Source: Streptomyces sp. DSM 110735
GTDB lineage: Bacteria; Actinomycetota; Actinomycetes; Streptomycetales; Streptomycetaceae
Assembly (NCBI RefSeq): GCF_016482685.1
Contig: NZ_JACYHF010000001.1
Coordinates: forward strand, 496,001 to 560,000
DNA: 64,000 nucleotides
Direction of reading: 5' to 3'
The notes below the pieces were generated by a model. It was not told the DNA's origin. It saw only the letters and a list, made by a program, of their open reading frames with translations, and did no database searches. Made by a program: the position numbers and the translations under genes. Of this stretch, positions 17,302-25,913 are shown piece by piece (position 1 is the first letter of the stretch; every line of letters begins with the position of its first letter).

Positions 17302-18123
17302 TCAGAGCGCGGGCAGGGTGTCCCCCTGGACCGCCTGGATGTCCAGTTCGACGCGGAGGGTGGTGCCGATGGCGGCGATGCCCGCCTGGAGGACCTGGTT
17401 GTAGTTCATCGCGAAGTCGTCGCGGTGCAGCTCCGCCGTCGCGCGGAACGCGGCGCGGGTGCCGCCCCAGGGGTCGGCGCCGGTGCCGAGGTAGGCGAGG
17501 TCCAGGTCCACCGGTCGCACGATCCCGCGCATCGACAGCTCGCCGTGCACGGTCCAGCGGTCCGGTCCCGCCTGGGTGATGCCCGAGGAGCGGTAGGTCA
17601 GCTCCGGGTGGTGCTCCACGTCCAGGAAGTCGGCGGAGCGCAGATGGGTGTCGCGCATCGTGTTGCCGGTGTCGATGGACTCGGCCCGGATCACCGCCTC
17701 CACCCGGGACTTGGCGAGGTCGTCGGGGGCGATCTCGATGCTCCCGCCGAACTCCGTGAACCTGCCCCGCACGCTGGAGATCCCCAGGTGCTGGGCGACC
17801 GCGCCGACGCTGGAGTGCACCGGGTCGATGGTCCAGGGACCGGGCGGCGGCAGCTCGGTGCCGCCCTGGCGGGCCAGGGTCACCGTGCCGATCTCCGCCC
17901 GCCCGCTCGCGGTCACGAAAGCGCTGGACGCGACGGGCGCGTACCCCACGGCGGTCACGATCACGGTGTACGGACCCGGCGCCAGCGCGGTGGTGTCGTG
18001 CACGGCGCCCTCGGCGTCGGCCTCGGCGCGCAGCACCTGCGTACCGGTCATGTCGGTCACCGTGACGACCGCGTGCGACACGGCCCAGTTGTCGCGGGTG
18101 CGGATTCTCGCGGTCAGTGCCAT
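17302..18123 (-). CDS. YceI-family protein with N-terminal carboxypeptidase-regulatory-like domain
   Basis: 273 aa. The ATG at 18123 follows GGGAGAAGAAG. Residues 1-90 form a carboxypeptidase-regulatory-like beta-sandwich (HAVVTVTDMTGTQVLRAEAD, LAPGPYTVIVTAVGY). Residues about 95-270 are a YceI lipocalin-like barrel (WTIDPVHSSVGAVAQHLGIS, FTEFGGSIEI, ADFLDVEHHPELTY, LSMRGIVRPV), a fold that holds isoprenoid-like lipids. No signal peptide is seen, so it appears cytosolic, unlike E. coli YceI. The upstream MFS gene carries the same sandwich domain three times. Confidence 0.88.
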   Translation of the reverse strand: MALTARIRTRDNWAVSHAVVTVTDMTGTQVLRAEADAEGAVHDTTALAPGPYTVIVTAVGYAPVASSAFVTASGRAEIGTVTLARQGGTELPPPGPWTIDPVHSSVGAVAQHLGISSVRGRFTEFGGSIEIAPDDLAKSRVEAVIRAESIDTGNTMRDTHLRSADFLDVEHHPELTYRSSGITQAGPDRWTVHGELSMRGIVRPVDLDLAYLGTGADPWGGTRAAFRATAELHRDDFAMNYNQVLQAGIAAIGTTLRVELDIQAVQGDTLPAL

Positions 18124-18185
18124 CCCGTTTCTTCTTCTCCCTGCGCAGGCCCTGCGCGTGTTGGTCCCAGCGTGTCGTGCCAAGA

Positions 18186-18227
18186 GGACCGGCCCGTGGC
18201 GCGCCCCCACGCGCCACGGGCCGGTCC
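18186..18227 (-). terminator. Strong hairpin between MFS and YceI genes
   Basis: A perfect 18-bp stem (18186-18203 with 18210-18227) with a 6-base loop, 7 bases past the MFS stop. It should end or strongly reduce transcription into the YceI gene. Confidence 0.85.
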
Positions 18228-18233
18228 GTCGGA

Positions 18234-20759
18234 CTACTCGCCCGGGTGGGCGAGTTCGATGTCGTGCCCGTCCGCCCCGGTGCCGGAGACGGTGAGCGCG
18301 GTGGCCACCGGCGGGTACCCGGTCGCGATGACCGTGTAGTCGCCCGCGTCCAGGTCGGTGAAGGCGTACTCGCCGTCCGTCCCGGTGGTGGCGGTGCCGA
18401 CCACGTTGCCCGCCTGGTCGACCAGCGTCACGCGGGCGTCGGCCAGCGGACCGTGCGGAGCCCGGACGACACCGCGCAGCAGCGCGCCGGTGTCCAGCTC
18501 CGCCTCGACCCGGGTGACCCCGGTGGCCGCGACCTCGACGGGCAGCGCGCGCGGGCGGTAGCCGCTCGCGTTGACCGCGACGGTGACGGTGCCCGGCACC
18601 AGGTCGGTGAAGCCGAACTCGCCCTGCTCACCGGTGACGGCGGAGGCCAGCAGGTCCCCGCGCACATCGGTGACGACGACCATCGCGTCCTTGACCGGCA
18701 GCGCGCTCCCGGCCGCCCGGACCACACCGGTCAGCCCGCTGGTGCCGCTGAGCAGGATGTCGTAGGTCAGCGGTTCCTCGCCGACCACCACGGTGGACGC
18801 CTGCGGCTGGTAGCCGTCGGCGGAGGCGATCAGGACGTACGAGCCGGAGCCCGGCGCCCGGACGCTGTACGCGCCGTCCGCCTGGGCGACCGCGCGGCCG
18901 AGCTGGCGCCCGGTCAGCGAGATCAGCGTGACGGCGGCCTGCGGGACCGGCGCGCTCTCGGCGCCCCGGACGTGCCCGCCGACCGGCGTGCCCGCGTCGG
19001 TGCCCGAGGGGGACCCGTCGACGGAGGCGACGGCCGTGGTCGTCGCGTACGCGGCCGGAGCCGTGCCGTCCGCCTGCGAAGGCGCCTCACCGACCGCACC
19101 CACCAGGACCGGGACCTCCTGGGACTCGGCGACCACCGGAGCGGCGGCCGGGTCGATCGGCGCCTCGGACTCGGTGCTCTGCGCCAGCGCGCCCTTGGTC
19201 CGCAGCGGGACCTCCTTGATGAACAGCGTGATCAGGAAGGCGACCGCCGCGAGGAGACCCGCGATGAAGAACACGTCCGCGATGCCGTGGCCGTACGCGC
19301 TCTCCATGAGCGTGCGCAGCGGCGCGGGCAGCTTGTTCATGTCCGGGATGGTGTCGGTCGAGCCGGAACCGGCCAGCGCCGCCTGGTACTTGGGGCTGAG
19401 GGCGGAGATGCCGTCCTTGACGTAGTGCGTGATCCGGTGGGCCATCACCGCGCCGAGCGCCGAGACGCCCACCGCGCCGCCGAGGGAGCGGAAGAAGGTG
19501 ACCGTGGAGCTGGCGGAGCCGAGGTCCGCGGGGGACACCTGGTTCTGCGTGGCGAGCACCAGGTTCTGCATCATCATGCCGATGCCGAGACCCAGCAGCG
19601 CCATGAAGATGGCCATCTTCCAGTAGTCCGTGTCGTACCGGATGCCGCCGAGCAGCAGCAGCCCCGCCGTGACCAGGACGCCACCGCTGACCAGCCACGC
19701 CTTCCAGCGCCCGGTGCGGGTGATGAACTGACCCGAGACGGTCGAGGAGATGAACAGACCGCCGATCATCGGGATGGTCAGCACGCCCGACATGGTCGGG
19801 GACTTGTCGCGGGCCAACTGGAAGTACTGGCTGAAGAAGACGGTGCCGCTGAACATCGCGACGCCGACGAACAGCGAGGCGAGCGAGGCGAGCGTGATGG
19901 TGCGGTTCCTGAACAGCCGCAGCGGGATGATCGGCTCGCTGGCCTTGGCCTCCACGAGCACGAACAGCGCGCCGAGGACGATCGCTCCGGCGACCATCGT
20001 GTAGGTCTGCCAGGAGACCCAGTCGTACTTGTCACCGGCGAAGGTGACCCAGACCAGCAGCAGCGAGACGGCCGCCGAGATCAGGAAGGCGCCGCCCCAG
20101 TCGACCTTGACGTCCCGCTTCACGACGGGCAGGTGCAGGGTCTTCTGGAGCACGATCAGCGCGATGACGGCGAAGGGGACGCCGACGTAGAAGCACCAGC
20201 GCCAGCCCAGCCAGGAGGTGTCGGTGATGACACCGCCGAGCAGCGGGCCGCCGACGGTCGCGACCGCGAAGGTCGCGCCGAGGTAGCCGGAGTAACGTCC
20301 GCGCTCGCGCGGGGAGATCATCGCCGCCATGACGATCTGCGCCAGGGCGGACAGACCGCCGACGCCGATGCCCTGCACCACACGGCAGGCGATCAGCATG
20401 CCGGGGTTCTGCGACAGACCCGCCGCCATGGAGGCGACGACATAGATGATCAGGGCTATCTGGACGAGCGCCTTCTTGCTGTACAGGTCGGCGAGCTTGC
20501 CCCACAGGGGAGTGGCCGCGGTCATCGACAGCAGGGCGGCGGTGACCACCCAGGTGTAGGCGGACTGGCCGCCGCCGAGGTCTCCGATGATGTGCGGCAG
20601 GGCGTTGGAGACGATCGTGGACGACAGGATCGCCACGAACATGCCGAGCAGCAGCCCGGAGAGCGCCTCCATGATCTGCCGGTGGGTCATCGGGGCGTGG
20701 TCGGCGCCACCCCCGTGCTTGGCGTGAGCCCGCACACCGGCCGGTGTGGTCGTTGCCAT
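18234..20759 (-). CDS. MFS transporter (EmrB/QacA type) fused to three carboxypeptidase-regulatory-like domains
   Basis: 841 aa, far longer than the usual 480-550 of the family. Residues about 25-535 give 14 TM helices with LSSTIVSNALPHIIGDL, the loop PLWGKLADLYSKK, and GVGGLSALAQIVM. From about residue 595 three consecutive beta-sandwich repeats follow, each with the pattern G.V....P...A.VTL.D..G......T...G.Y.F.DL..G.Y.V...GY.P. They should lie on the cytoplasmic side if the helix number is even. Downstream of its MarR gene by 13 bases; an export role regulated by MarR is likely. Confidence 0.9.
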   Translation of the reverse strand: MATTTPAGVRAHAKHGGGADHAPMTHRQIMEALSGLLLGMFVAILSSTIVSNALPHIIGDLGGGQSAYTWVVTAALLSMTAATPLWGKLADLYSKKALVQIALIIYVVASMAAGLSQNPGMLIACRVVQGIGVGGLSALAQIVMAAMISPRERGRYSGYLGATFAVATVGGPLLGGVITDTSWLGWRWCFYVGVPFAVIALIVLQKTLHLPVVKRDVKVDWGGAFLISAAVSLLLVWVTFAGDKYDWVSWQTYTMVAGAIVLGALFVLVEAKASEPIIPLRLFRNRTITLASLASLFVGVAMFSGTVFFSQYFQLARDKSPTMSGVLTIPMIGGLFISSTVSGQFITRTGRWKAWLVSGGVLVTAGLLLLGGIRYDTDYWKMAIFMALLGLGIGMMMQNLVLATQNQVSPADLGSASSTVTFFRSLGGAVGVSALGAVMAHRITHYVKDGISALSPKYQAALAGSGSTDTIPDMNKLPAPLRTLMESAYGHGIADVFFIAGLLAAVAFLITLFIKEVPLRTKGALAQSTESEAPIDPAAAPVVAESQEVPVLVGAVGEAPSQADGTAPAAYATTTAVASVDGSPSGTDAGTPVGGHVRGAESAPVPQAAVTLISLTGRQLGRAVAQADGAYSVRAPGSGSYVLIASADGYQPQASTVVVGEEPLTYDILLSGTSGLTGVVRAAGSALPVKDAMVVVTDVRGDLLASAVTGEQGEFGFTDLVPGTVTVAVNASGYRPRALPVEVAATGVTRVEAELDTGALLRGVVRAPHGPLADARVTLVDQAGNVVGTATTGTDGEYAFTDLDAGDYTVIATGYPPVATALTVSGTGADGHDIELAHPGE

Positions 20760-20772
20760 GGGCTTCCTTTTC

Positions 20773-21267
20773 TTACGTGTTCGCGGGTGTACGGGTGTTC
20801 TCTTCGACTACGGGGGCGCCCTGTCTCGGCAGACCGGGGCGGCAGTCCCCGAAGGACGCGCGCAGCCGGGTCATCAGCCGGATGAGCTGGCCGACCTCGT
20901 CGTCGGTCCAGTCGCTCAGCCGCTCGGCCAGCAACCGGCTGGTCCGCAGCGACAGCTCCTCGAGCTGCCGTGCTCCGGCCGGCGTCAGGCGCAGGATGCG
21001 CGAGCGCTTGTCGGCGGGGTCCGGCGACCGTTCGATCCAGTCGCGGGCCGCGACGTGCGCGACATGCCGGCTCGTGACCGACATGTCGACGGAGAGCAGC
21101 TCGGCGAGCCTGCTCATGCGCATGGCTCCGTGGCGTCCGAGCAGCGTCAGCACGGCGGCGGAGCCTGCCGGGCAGTCCGGGGGCAGGATGCGCCCCATGT
21201 CGCGTTTCACGGCGCCGACGGCACTGAGCTGACGTGCCAGTTCCTCGAACTGCGCCTGCTCGGCCAT
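20773..21267 (-). CDS. MarR-family regulator of the adjacent MFS gene
   Basis: 164 aa. The ATG at 21267 (MAEQAQFEEL) is preceded by ACGGGAGGTGTG, a good ribosome site; longer starts lie inside the operator region. Winged-helix core about 40-115: LLGRHGAMRMSRLAELLSVDMSVTSRHVAHVAARDWI and wing RSPDPADKRSR (short parts only). First gene of the MarR-MFS unit. Three TTGC-N5-GCAA-like sites upstream are its probable operators. Confidence 0.9.
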   Translation of the reverse strand: MAEQAQFEELARQLSAVGAVKRDMGRILPPDCPAGSAAVLTLLGRHGAMRMSRLAELLSVDMSVTSRHVAHVAARDWIERSPDPADKRSRILRLTPAGARQLEELSLRTSRLLAERLSDWTDDEVGQLIRLMTRLRASFGDCRPGLPRQGAPVVEENTRTPANT

Positions 21268-21284
21268 CACACCTCCCGTATTCG

Positions 21285-21367
21285 TTGCTTGGGGCAACCA
21301 TAAGAGTGTTTGGTTGCCACAGGCAAATAAAGAGGGGTGGTCCGGCGCAAAAACTTGGCAAAGGCAA
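21285..21367. promoter_or_regulatory. Three 13-bp MarR-type operator sites
   Basis: TTGCTTGGGGCAA (21285-21297), TTGCCACAGGCAA (21314-21326) and TTGGCAAAGGCAA (21355-21367) share the form TTGC-N5-GCAA (third with one mismatch). Centres are 29 and 41 bp apart. They lie directly upstream of the MarR gene. Confidence 0.7.
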
Positions 21368-21472
21368 GTATTGCGATCGTAAATACGCAGGTGGCTGCGG
21401 GTGACGTGCCCGCGTCTGTCCCGGTGGCCCCGCACTTGGGCCGCAACCGGGGATTCGCTAGTGTCTCGGCCC

Positions 21473-21667
21473 ATGGCTAACACCCAGGGCCCGCAGGGCA
21501 ATTACGACCCCGCCGGCAGCACCCAGATGTTCCGCGCGTTCGTCGACGACGCGCCTCCGCCCGCCCAGCAGCAGGCGACCTCGTCCGGTCCGCGCGTCGG
21601 TCTGATCATCGGCATCGTCGTGGCCGTGGTCGTCGTCGCCGCGGTGGCGTGGCTGGCGCTCGGTTAA
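21473..21667 (+). CDS. Small tail-anchored-like membrane protein
   Basis: 64 aa. ATG at 21473 with no strong ribosome site. A hydrophilic Gln/Pro-rich N-terminus (about 40 residues) is followed by one C-terminal TM helix (VGLIIGIVVAVVVVAAVAWL). A perfect hairpin terminator follows. Function unknown; the open frame, codon use and TM pattern support a real gene. Confidence 0.65.
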   Translation: MANTQGPQGNYDPAGSTQMFRAFVDDAPPPAQQQATSSGPRVGLIIGIVVAVVVVAAVAWLALG

Positions 21668-21715
21668 GGGAGGGCTCCGTCAGGAGCCCCTCCTCCTCAC
21701 CTGATGTGGCGGACT

Positions 21716-21741
21716 CGGCGTGGAGCGCTCGCTCCACGCCG
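21716..21741. terminator. Bidirectional terminator before sigN 3' end
   Basis: A perfect 12-bp inverted repeat, 21716-21727 with 21730-21741 (GGCGTGGAGCG core). It lies between the small membrane protein gene and the convergent sigma gene. Confidence 0.75.
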
Positions 21742-21770
21742 CCGTCTTTTCCGCGTCCCGCGCCGGTCGC

Positions 21771-22697
21771 TCAGTCGGCGACCAGGCCCTCCCGCAACTG
21801 GGAGAGGGTGCGGGTGAGCAGCCGGGACACGTGCATCTGCGAGATCCCGACCTCCTCACCGATCTGCGACTGCGTCATGTTCGCGAAGAACCGCAGCATG
21901 ATGATCCGGCGCTCGCGCGGCGGCAGCTTGGCCAGCAGCGGCTTCAGCGACTCGCGGTACTCCACGCCCTCCAGCGCCGTGTCCTCGTAGCCGAGGCGGT
22001 CGGCGAGCGAGCCTTCGCCGCCGTCGTCCTCGGGAGCCGGGGAGTCCAGCGAGGACGCCGTGTAGGCGTTGCCCACCGCGAGACCGTCGACCACGTCCTC
22101 CTCGGAGACCCCGAGCGCCGCCGCGAGTTCCGGCACGGTCGGGGAGCGGTCCAGGCGCTGGGACAGCTCGTCGCTCGCCTTGGTCAGCGCCAGGCGCAGC
22201 TCCTGGAGCCGGCGCGGCACCCGCACCGACCACGAGGTGTCGCGGAAGAACCGCTTGATCTCGCCCACGACCGTCGGCATCGCGAACGTCGGGAACTCCA
22301 CGCCCCGTTCGCAGTCGAAGCGGTCGATCGCCTTGATCAGCCCGATGGTGCCGACCTGGACGATGTCCTCCATAGGCTCGTTGCGCGAGCGGAAGCGGGC
22401 CGCCGCGTACCGCACGAGCGGGAGGTTCAGCTCGATCAGGGTGTCGCGGACGTAGGCGCGCTCGGGGCTGTCCTCGGAGAGCGCGGCAAGGCGCAGGAAC
22501 AGGGAGCGGGAGAGGGTGCGGGTGTCGAGGTCGGCCGTCTCCGGGACGGGGGCCGGGGCGGCCGCCGCCGCGGGCGCGGCGTCGAGAGCCGTGGTGCCCT
22601 CGAAGGTGTCGAGGACGTCGAGAGCGTCGAGCTTCTTGGGCGCTGCCTCGCTCTTCGTGGGCGTGAGCACCTTCGAGCTGCCCTGTTCTGCGGACAT
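21771..22697 (-). CDS. sigN: SigB/SigF-type RNA polymerase sigma factor (SigN-like)
   Basis: 308 aa. The ATG at 22697 follows AAGGGGG. The Ala/Pro-rich first 60 residues are disordered. Regions 2-4 follow: [12 protein letters not shown] and [23 protein letters not shown] (core binding and -10), [19 protein letters not shown], region 3 [19 protein letters not shown], and region 4 [21 protein letters not shown] (-35 helix). SigB-like group 3 sigma factor, probably under anti-sigma control. The tandem order with a second such gene matches the sigN-sigF pair of Streptomyces coelicolor, where both act in late development. The symbol is by synteny and similarity recalled, not by search. Confidence 0.85.
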   Translation of the reverse strand: MSAEQGSSKVLTPTKSEAAPKKLDALDVLDTFEGTTALDAAPAAAAAPAPVPETADLDTRTLSRSLFLRLAALSEDSPERAYVRDTLIELNLPLVRYAAARFRSRNEPMEDIVQVGTIGLIKAIDRFDCERGVEFPTFAMPTVVGEIKRFFRDTSWSVRVPRRLQELRLALTKASDELSQRLDRSPTVPELAAALGVSEEDVVDGLAVGNAYTASSLDSPAPEDDGGEGSLADRLGYEDTALEGVEYRESLKPLLAKLPPRERRIIMLRFFANMTQSQIGEEVGISQMHVSRLLTRTLSQLREGLVAD

Positions 22698-22801
22698 GCC
22701 ACCCCCTTTGGGTCGCGGGACGGTCGGCGCGCTGCCTGGAGGCAACGCGACCTTCACCTGAATACCGGAGCCGGAGCCTCGGCAAACGCGCTTCCCGCAG
22801 A

Positions 22802-22834
22802 ATGTCACATGTCGGCAACGCGCTGAAGTGACAT
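22802..22834. promoter_or_regulatory. Inverted repeat upstream of sigN
   Basis: ATGTCAC (22802-22808) and GTGACAT (22828-22834) form a dyad with a 19-base spacer; GACATGTC palindromes also occur here. It lies about 105-137 bases upstream of the sigN start within the 308-base gap between sigF and sigN. A possible regulator site; no known consensus recognised. Confidence 0.4.
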
Positions 22835-23005
22835 GTCGACACGTGAGACGCCAATCGCCCCTGGAAGAAGGCGGTCTGACGGGCTTTCGGCGCACAACTG
22901 TCGGCATCGGACCGGATGCGTGATTCGCTCCGGACGGTGATCGTTCGCTCCTGCTTGCGAACGCGCGCTACCTGCGGTTTTCGGGTTTGTGCTCCCGTGC
23001 GCCGG

Positions 23006-23851
23006 TCATGCCTCGATCCGGTTGGCGGATCTGAGCCGCTGGAAGCTGCGCGCGAGGAGCCGGGAGACGTGCATCTGGGAGACACCCAGCTCCGCGCTGA
23101 TCTGCGACTGGGTGAGGTTGCTGTAGTAGCGGAGCAGGAGGATGCGCTGCTCCCGCTCGGGCAACTGGACGAGGAGGTGGCGGACCAGGTCGCGGTGTTC
23201 CACGCCGTCCAGGGCGGGGTCCTCGTAGCCGATGCGGTCGAGCAGCCCGGGCAGCCCGTCGCCCTCCTGGGCGGCTTCCAGCGAGGTGGCGTGGTACGAC
23301 CGCCCCGCCTCGATGCAGGACAGCACCTCCTCCTCGCTGATGCGCAGCCGCTCGGCGATCTCGGCGGTGGAGGGTGAGCGGCCCATGGCGGTGGTGAGGT
23401 CCTCGGTGGCGCTGTTCACCTGCACCCACAGCTCGTGCAGCCGGCGCGGTACGTGGACGGTGCGGACGTTGTCCCGGAAGTACCGCTTGATCTCGCCCAC
23501 CACGGTCGGCATCGCGAAGGTCGGGAACTGCACGCCCCGCTCGGGGTCGAAGCGGTCGATGGCGTTGATCAGCCCGATGGTGCCGACCTGGACCACGTCC
23601 TCCATGGGCTCGTTGCGGGAGCGGAAGCGGGCGGCGGCGTAGCGCACGAGGGGGAGGTTGGCCTCGATGAGGGCGCCGCGGACCCGGGTGTGCTCCGGGG
23701 TGCCCGGCGTCAGGTCCTTGAGCTGGGCGAAGAGGACCTGGGTGAGGGCGCGGGTGTCGGCGCCCCGGCGCTTCTCGGGTGCGGGCTGTTCGGGGGGTGC
23801 CGGGGCGGGGGCGGGTGCCTCCGCCTGGGGCGGCGCAGAACTGGCCGACAC
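23006..23851 (-). CDS. sigF: SigB/SigF-type sigma factor (SigF-like, sporulation)
   Basis: 281 aa from GTG at 23851; TTG starts at 23857 and 23878 are also possible, with GAAGAGG lying between them. After a Pro/Ala-rich N-terminus come [51 protein letters not shown], region 3 [17 protein letters not shown] and region 4 [20 protein letters not shown]. It is highly similar to its neighbour but distinct in region 3, consistent with overlapping promoter specificity. SigF in Streptomyces acts in spores at a late stage. Symbol by similarity and the tandem arrangement. Confidence 0.85.
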   Translation of the reverse strand: MSASSAPPQAEAPAPAPAPPEQPAPEKRRGADTRALTQVLFAQLKDLTPGTPEHTRVRGALIEANLPLVRYAAARFRSRNEPMEDVVQVGTIGLINAIDRFDPERGVQFPTFAMPTVVGEIKRYFRDNVRTVHVPRRLHELWVQVNSATEDLTTAMGRSPSTAEIAERLRISEEEVLSCIEAGRSYHATSLEAAQEGDGLPGLLDRIGYEDPALDGVEHRDLVRHLLVQLPEREQRILLLRYYSNLTQSQISAELGVSQMHVSRLLARSFQRLRSANRIEA

Positions 23852-24052
23852 GGTCAACGCCACCTCTTCATCGGTCAATCATCCGTCAAAAGCGGTCATA
23901 GCATCACAAGACATGTGCACTGTGTGCAAGCACCGCATAACGCCGTGTTGGGCTCAAACGCCGCCAACTCGGGTATCCGGAAACGCCGAAAAGCCCCCCG
24001 CCGTCGGTGGCGGAGGGCAGGGGGCGAGGGGCTGTGGGGCCGGTGGGGCGCC

Positions 24053-24346
24053 TCAGAACTCGTAGTCGGCGATCACCCACGTGGCGAACTCCCGCCACAG
24101 GGCGACGCCCGCCTGATGGGCGGGGTGGTCGATGTAGCGCTGGAGGGCCGCGGTGTCCTCGACCGAGGAGTTGATCGCGAAGTCGTAGGCGATGGGGCGG
24201 TCGGAGAGGTTCCAGCCGCACTCCCAGGAGCGCAGCTCCGGGATCAGCCCGCCCAGCTCCTCGAAGACGGCGGCACCGGCGGTCACGCGGGGATCGTCGC
24301 GCTCGACGCCCTCGTTGAGCCTGAACAGGACCAGGTGCCGGATCAT
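24053..24346 (-). CDS. Dabb-family (stress-responsive A/B barrel) protein
   Basis: 97 aa, the normal length for the family. The signature MIRHLVLFRLNEGV starts the protein, and IAYDFAINSSVEDTAALQRYIDHPAHQ with WVIADYEF at the end complete the ferredoxin-like dimeric barrel. Probably cytosolic; the substrate or partner is not known. The next gene upstream ends at 24530-24357, 10 bases away on the same strand, so the two may be co-transcribed. Confidence 0.88.
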   Translation of the reverse strand: MIRHLVLFRLNEGVERDDPRVTAGAAVFEELGGLIPELRSWECGWNLSDRPIAYDFAINSSVEDTAALQRYIDHPAHQAGVALWREFATWVIADYEF

Positions 24347-24356
24347 GGGAGGTACC

Positions 24357-24530
24357 TCAGCTCTTTCCGCCGTTGGCGGCCCAGGTCATGAAGTCGCCGA
24401 TGGACCCGGCCGCGTCCGATATGCCCTCGAAGACTATCTGGACGTAGCCCGCCGCCTTGGCCGGGTCCGTGATGATCACGTACAGCGCGAAGACCACGAG
24501 CGCGTACACGATGATCTTCTTCGCGTTCAC
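24357..24530 (-). CDS. Small single-pass membrane protein
   Basis: 57 aa. GTG at 24530 (VNAKKIIVYALVVFALYVII) with GGGGAGGG upstream. One TM helix at about residues 6-24, then a short soluble amphipathic tail ending AANGGKS. Ten bases separate it from the Dabb gene. Function unknown. A longer open frame upstream lacks a ribosome site. Confidence 0.65.
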   Translation of the reverse strand: MNAKKIIVYALVVFALYVIITDPAKAAGYVQIVFEGISDAAGSIGDFMTWAANGGKS

Positions 24531-24664
24531 CGCCACCGCGGCCCTCCCCTGTCCCTCGGCCCCCACGGGCCCCTGCTGCAAGCGGCGAGTGTAACCGTCA
24601 CGATCTTTTTTGGGGATCAACGGGCGCCACCGTCTTGGCACTTGGCGTCCGGGGCGGGACGCAC

Positions 24665-24694
24665 GAAGGGCCCCGTCTCTCGACGGGGCCCTTC
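24665..24694 (-). terminator. Terminator after tRNA-Ser(CGA)
   Basis: A perfect 13-bp stem, 24665-24677 with 24682-24694, TCTC loop, 5 bases past the tRNA 3' end on the minus strand. Confidence 0.85.
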
Positions 24695-24699
24695 TTCGG

Positions 24700-24784
24700 C
24701 GGTAGCGGAGGGATTTGAACCCTCGGTGACTTGCGCCACACTCGCTTTCGAGGCGAGCTCCTTCGGCCGCTCGGACACGCTACC
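24700..24784 (-). tRNA. tRNA-Ser(CGA)
   Basis: 85 nt. Acceptor GGTAGCG/CGCTACC, discriminator G. The anticodon stem CTCGC/GCGAG with loop CTCGAAA gives CGA. The long variable arm (TGTGGCGCAAGTCACC) and GGTTCAAATCC T arm are typical of serine tRNA. CCA is not encoded. Confidence 0.95.
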
Positions 24785-24864
24785 GAGGGAGACCTTACAG
24801 TACAGGGGGGCATGGTCTGAAATCGGTTCTCGCGGGGTCCCTGAGCAGGGGCGCGGGGTCCGGC

Positions 24865-25332
24865 TCAGCGCTCCCGGAAGAACTCCGTGAGCAGCCGTCC
24901 GCACTCCTCGGCGAGCACGCCCTGGATCACCTCGGGGCGGTGGTTGAGGCGCCGGTCGCGCAGCACGTCCCACAGCGAACCCGCCGCGCCCGCCTTGTCG
25001 TCCCGGGCGCCGTAGACCACCCGGTCGAGCCGGGACTGCTGGAGGGCGCCGCCGCACATCGTGCAGGGCTCCAGGGTGACGACGAGCGTGCAGCCGGTCA
25101 GCCGCCACTCGCCGAGTACCCGGGCGGCCCGGCGCAGCGCGAGGATCTCCGCGTGCGCCGTGGGGTCGCCGGTCGCCTCGCGTTCGTTGTGCCCGGTGGC
25201 GAGCACCGTCGTACCGTCCGGGGACAGCACGACGGCGCCGACGGGGACGTCCCCGCCGAGCGCGGCCCGCTCGGCCTCGGCCAGGGCGAGCCGCATCGCG
25301 GTCTCCCAGGGAGCGCGCACCGGGTCGGGCAC
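24865..25332 (-). CDS. tadA: tRNA adenosine(34) deaminase TadA
   Basis: 155 aa from GTG at 25332, which has GAAGAG upstream; GTG at 25320 or ATG at 25296 are alternatives. Zinc-dependent deaminase motifs: H60-A-E62 (catalytic Glu) in DPTAHAEILAL and C90-TM-C93 in LEPCTMCGGAL. It converts A34 to inosine in tRNA-Arg(ACG), whose gene is at 2967-3039. The gene for its associated protein ends 23 bases upstream, so the two form a unit. Confidence 0.9.
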   Translation of the reverse strand: MPDPVRAPWETAMRLALAEAERAALGGDVPVGAVVLSPDGTTVLATGHNEREATGDPTAHAEILALRRAARVLGEWRLTGCTLVVTLEPCTMCGGALQQSRLDRVVYGARDDKAGAAGSLWDVLRDRRLNHRPEVIQGVLAEECGRLLTEFFRER

Positions 25333-25355
25333 GCCCCGTGTCTCTTCGGGGGCGG

Positions 25356-25913
25356 TCAGCGGACGGTCTCCAGCACCTCCGAGGCGCCCAGCGCCTCGGC
25401 GATCGCACCGAGCGCGTCGTCGGCACCGAGCGCGCGCAGTTCCTTCTCCCCGATGCCGAGGTCGTCGAGGATCTCCCGGTCGCCGACGGGGCTGTGCGGG
25501 ACGGCGTCGGCGGACGGACCGTCCTCCTCGTCGTCGTCCTCCTCGTTCTCGCCGTCCTCCGTGCCGTCGAGGTCCAGCGAGTCCAGGTCGGGTCCGTCGT
25601 CCGCGCCCGGTTCGCGGCCCAGCAGCTCGTCGGTGAGCAGCAGCTCGCCGTACGCGCTGCGGGCGGCGGCGGCCGCGTCCGAGACGTAGATACGGGGGTC
25701 CTCCTCGCCGTCCACGCGGACGACGCCGAACCAGGAGTCCTCCTGCTCGATCAGGACGAGGACGGTGTCCTCCTCGGGCGAGGACTCGCGGGCCAGGTCG
25801 GCCAGATCGGACAGGGTCTCCACATCGTCGAGCTCCGTGTCGCTCGCTTCCCACCCGTCTTCGGTGCGCGCGAGCAGTGCGGCGAAGTACACCGTGACTC
25901 TCCCACTGGTCAT
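25356..25913 (-). CDS. tRNA adenosine deaminase-associated protein
   Basis: 185 aa. Matches the actinobacterial family found next to tadA: N-terminus VTVYFAALLARTEDGWEASDTELDDVETLSDLADLA-like (residues about 6-42), then IEQEDSWFGVVRVDGEEDPRIYVSDA (about 55-80) and a very acidic linker with runs of D and E (about 105-130) before a short helical tail. No catalytic motif is seen. Role presumed to be linked to TadA from constant neighbourhood. Confidence 0.85.
   Translation of the reverse strand: MTSGRVTVYFAALLARTEDGWEASDTELDDVETLSDLADLARESSPEEDTVLVLIEQEDSWFGVVRVDGEEDPRIYVSDAAAAARSAYGELLLTDELLGREPGADDGPDLDSLDLDGTEDGENEEDDDEEDGPSADAVPHSPVGDREILDDLGIGEKELRALGADDALGAIAEALGASEVLETVR

Noticed and set aside
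16499..18217. A long minus-strand frame across PPOX and YceI genes
   Set aside because: It contradicts two well-supported genes in other frames and reads as Arg/Gly-rich shadow sequence.
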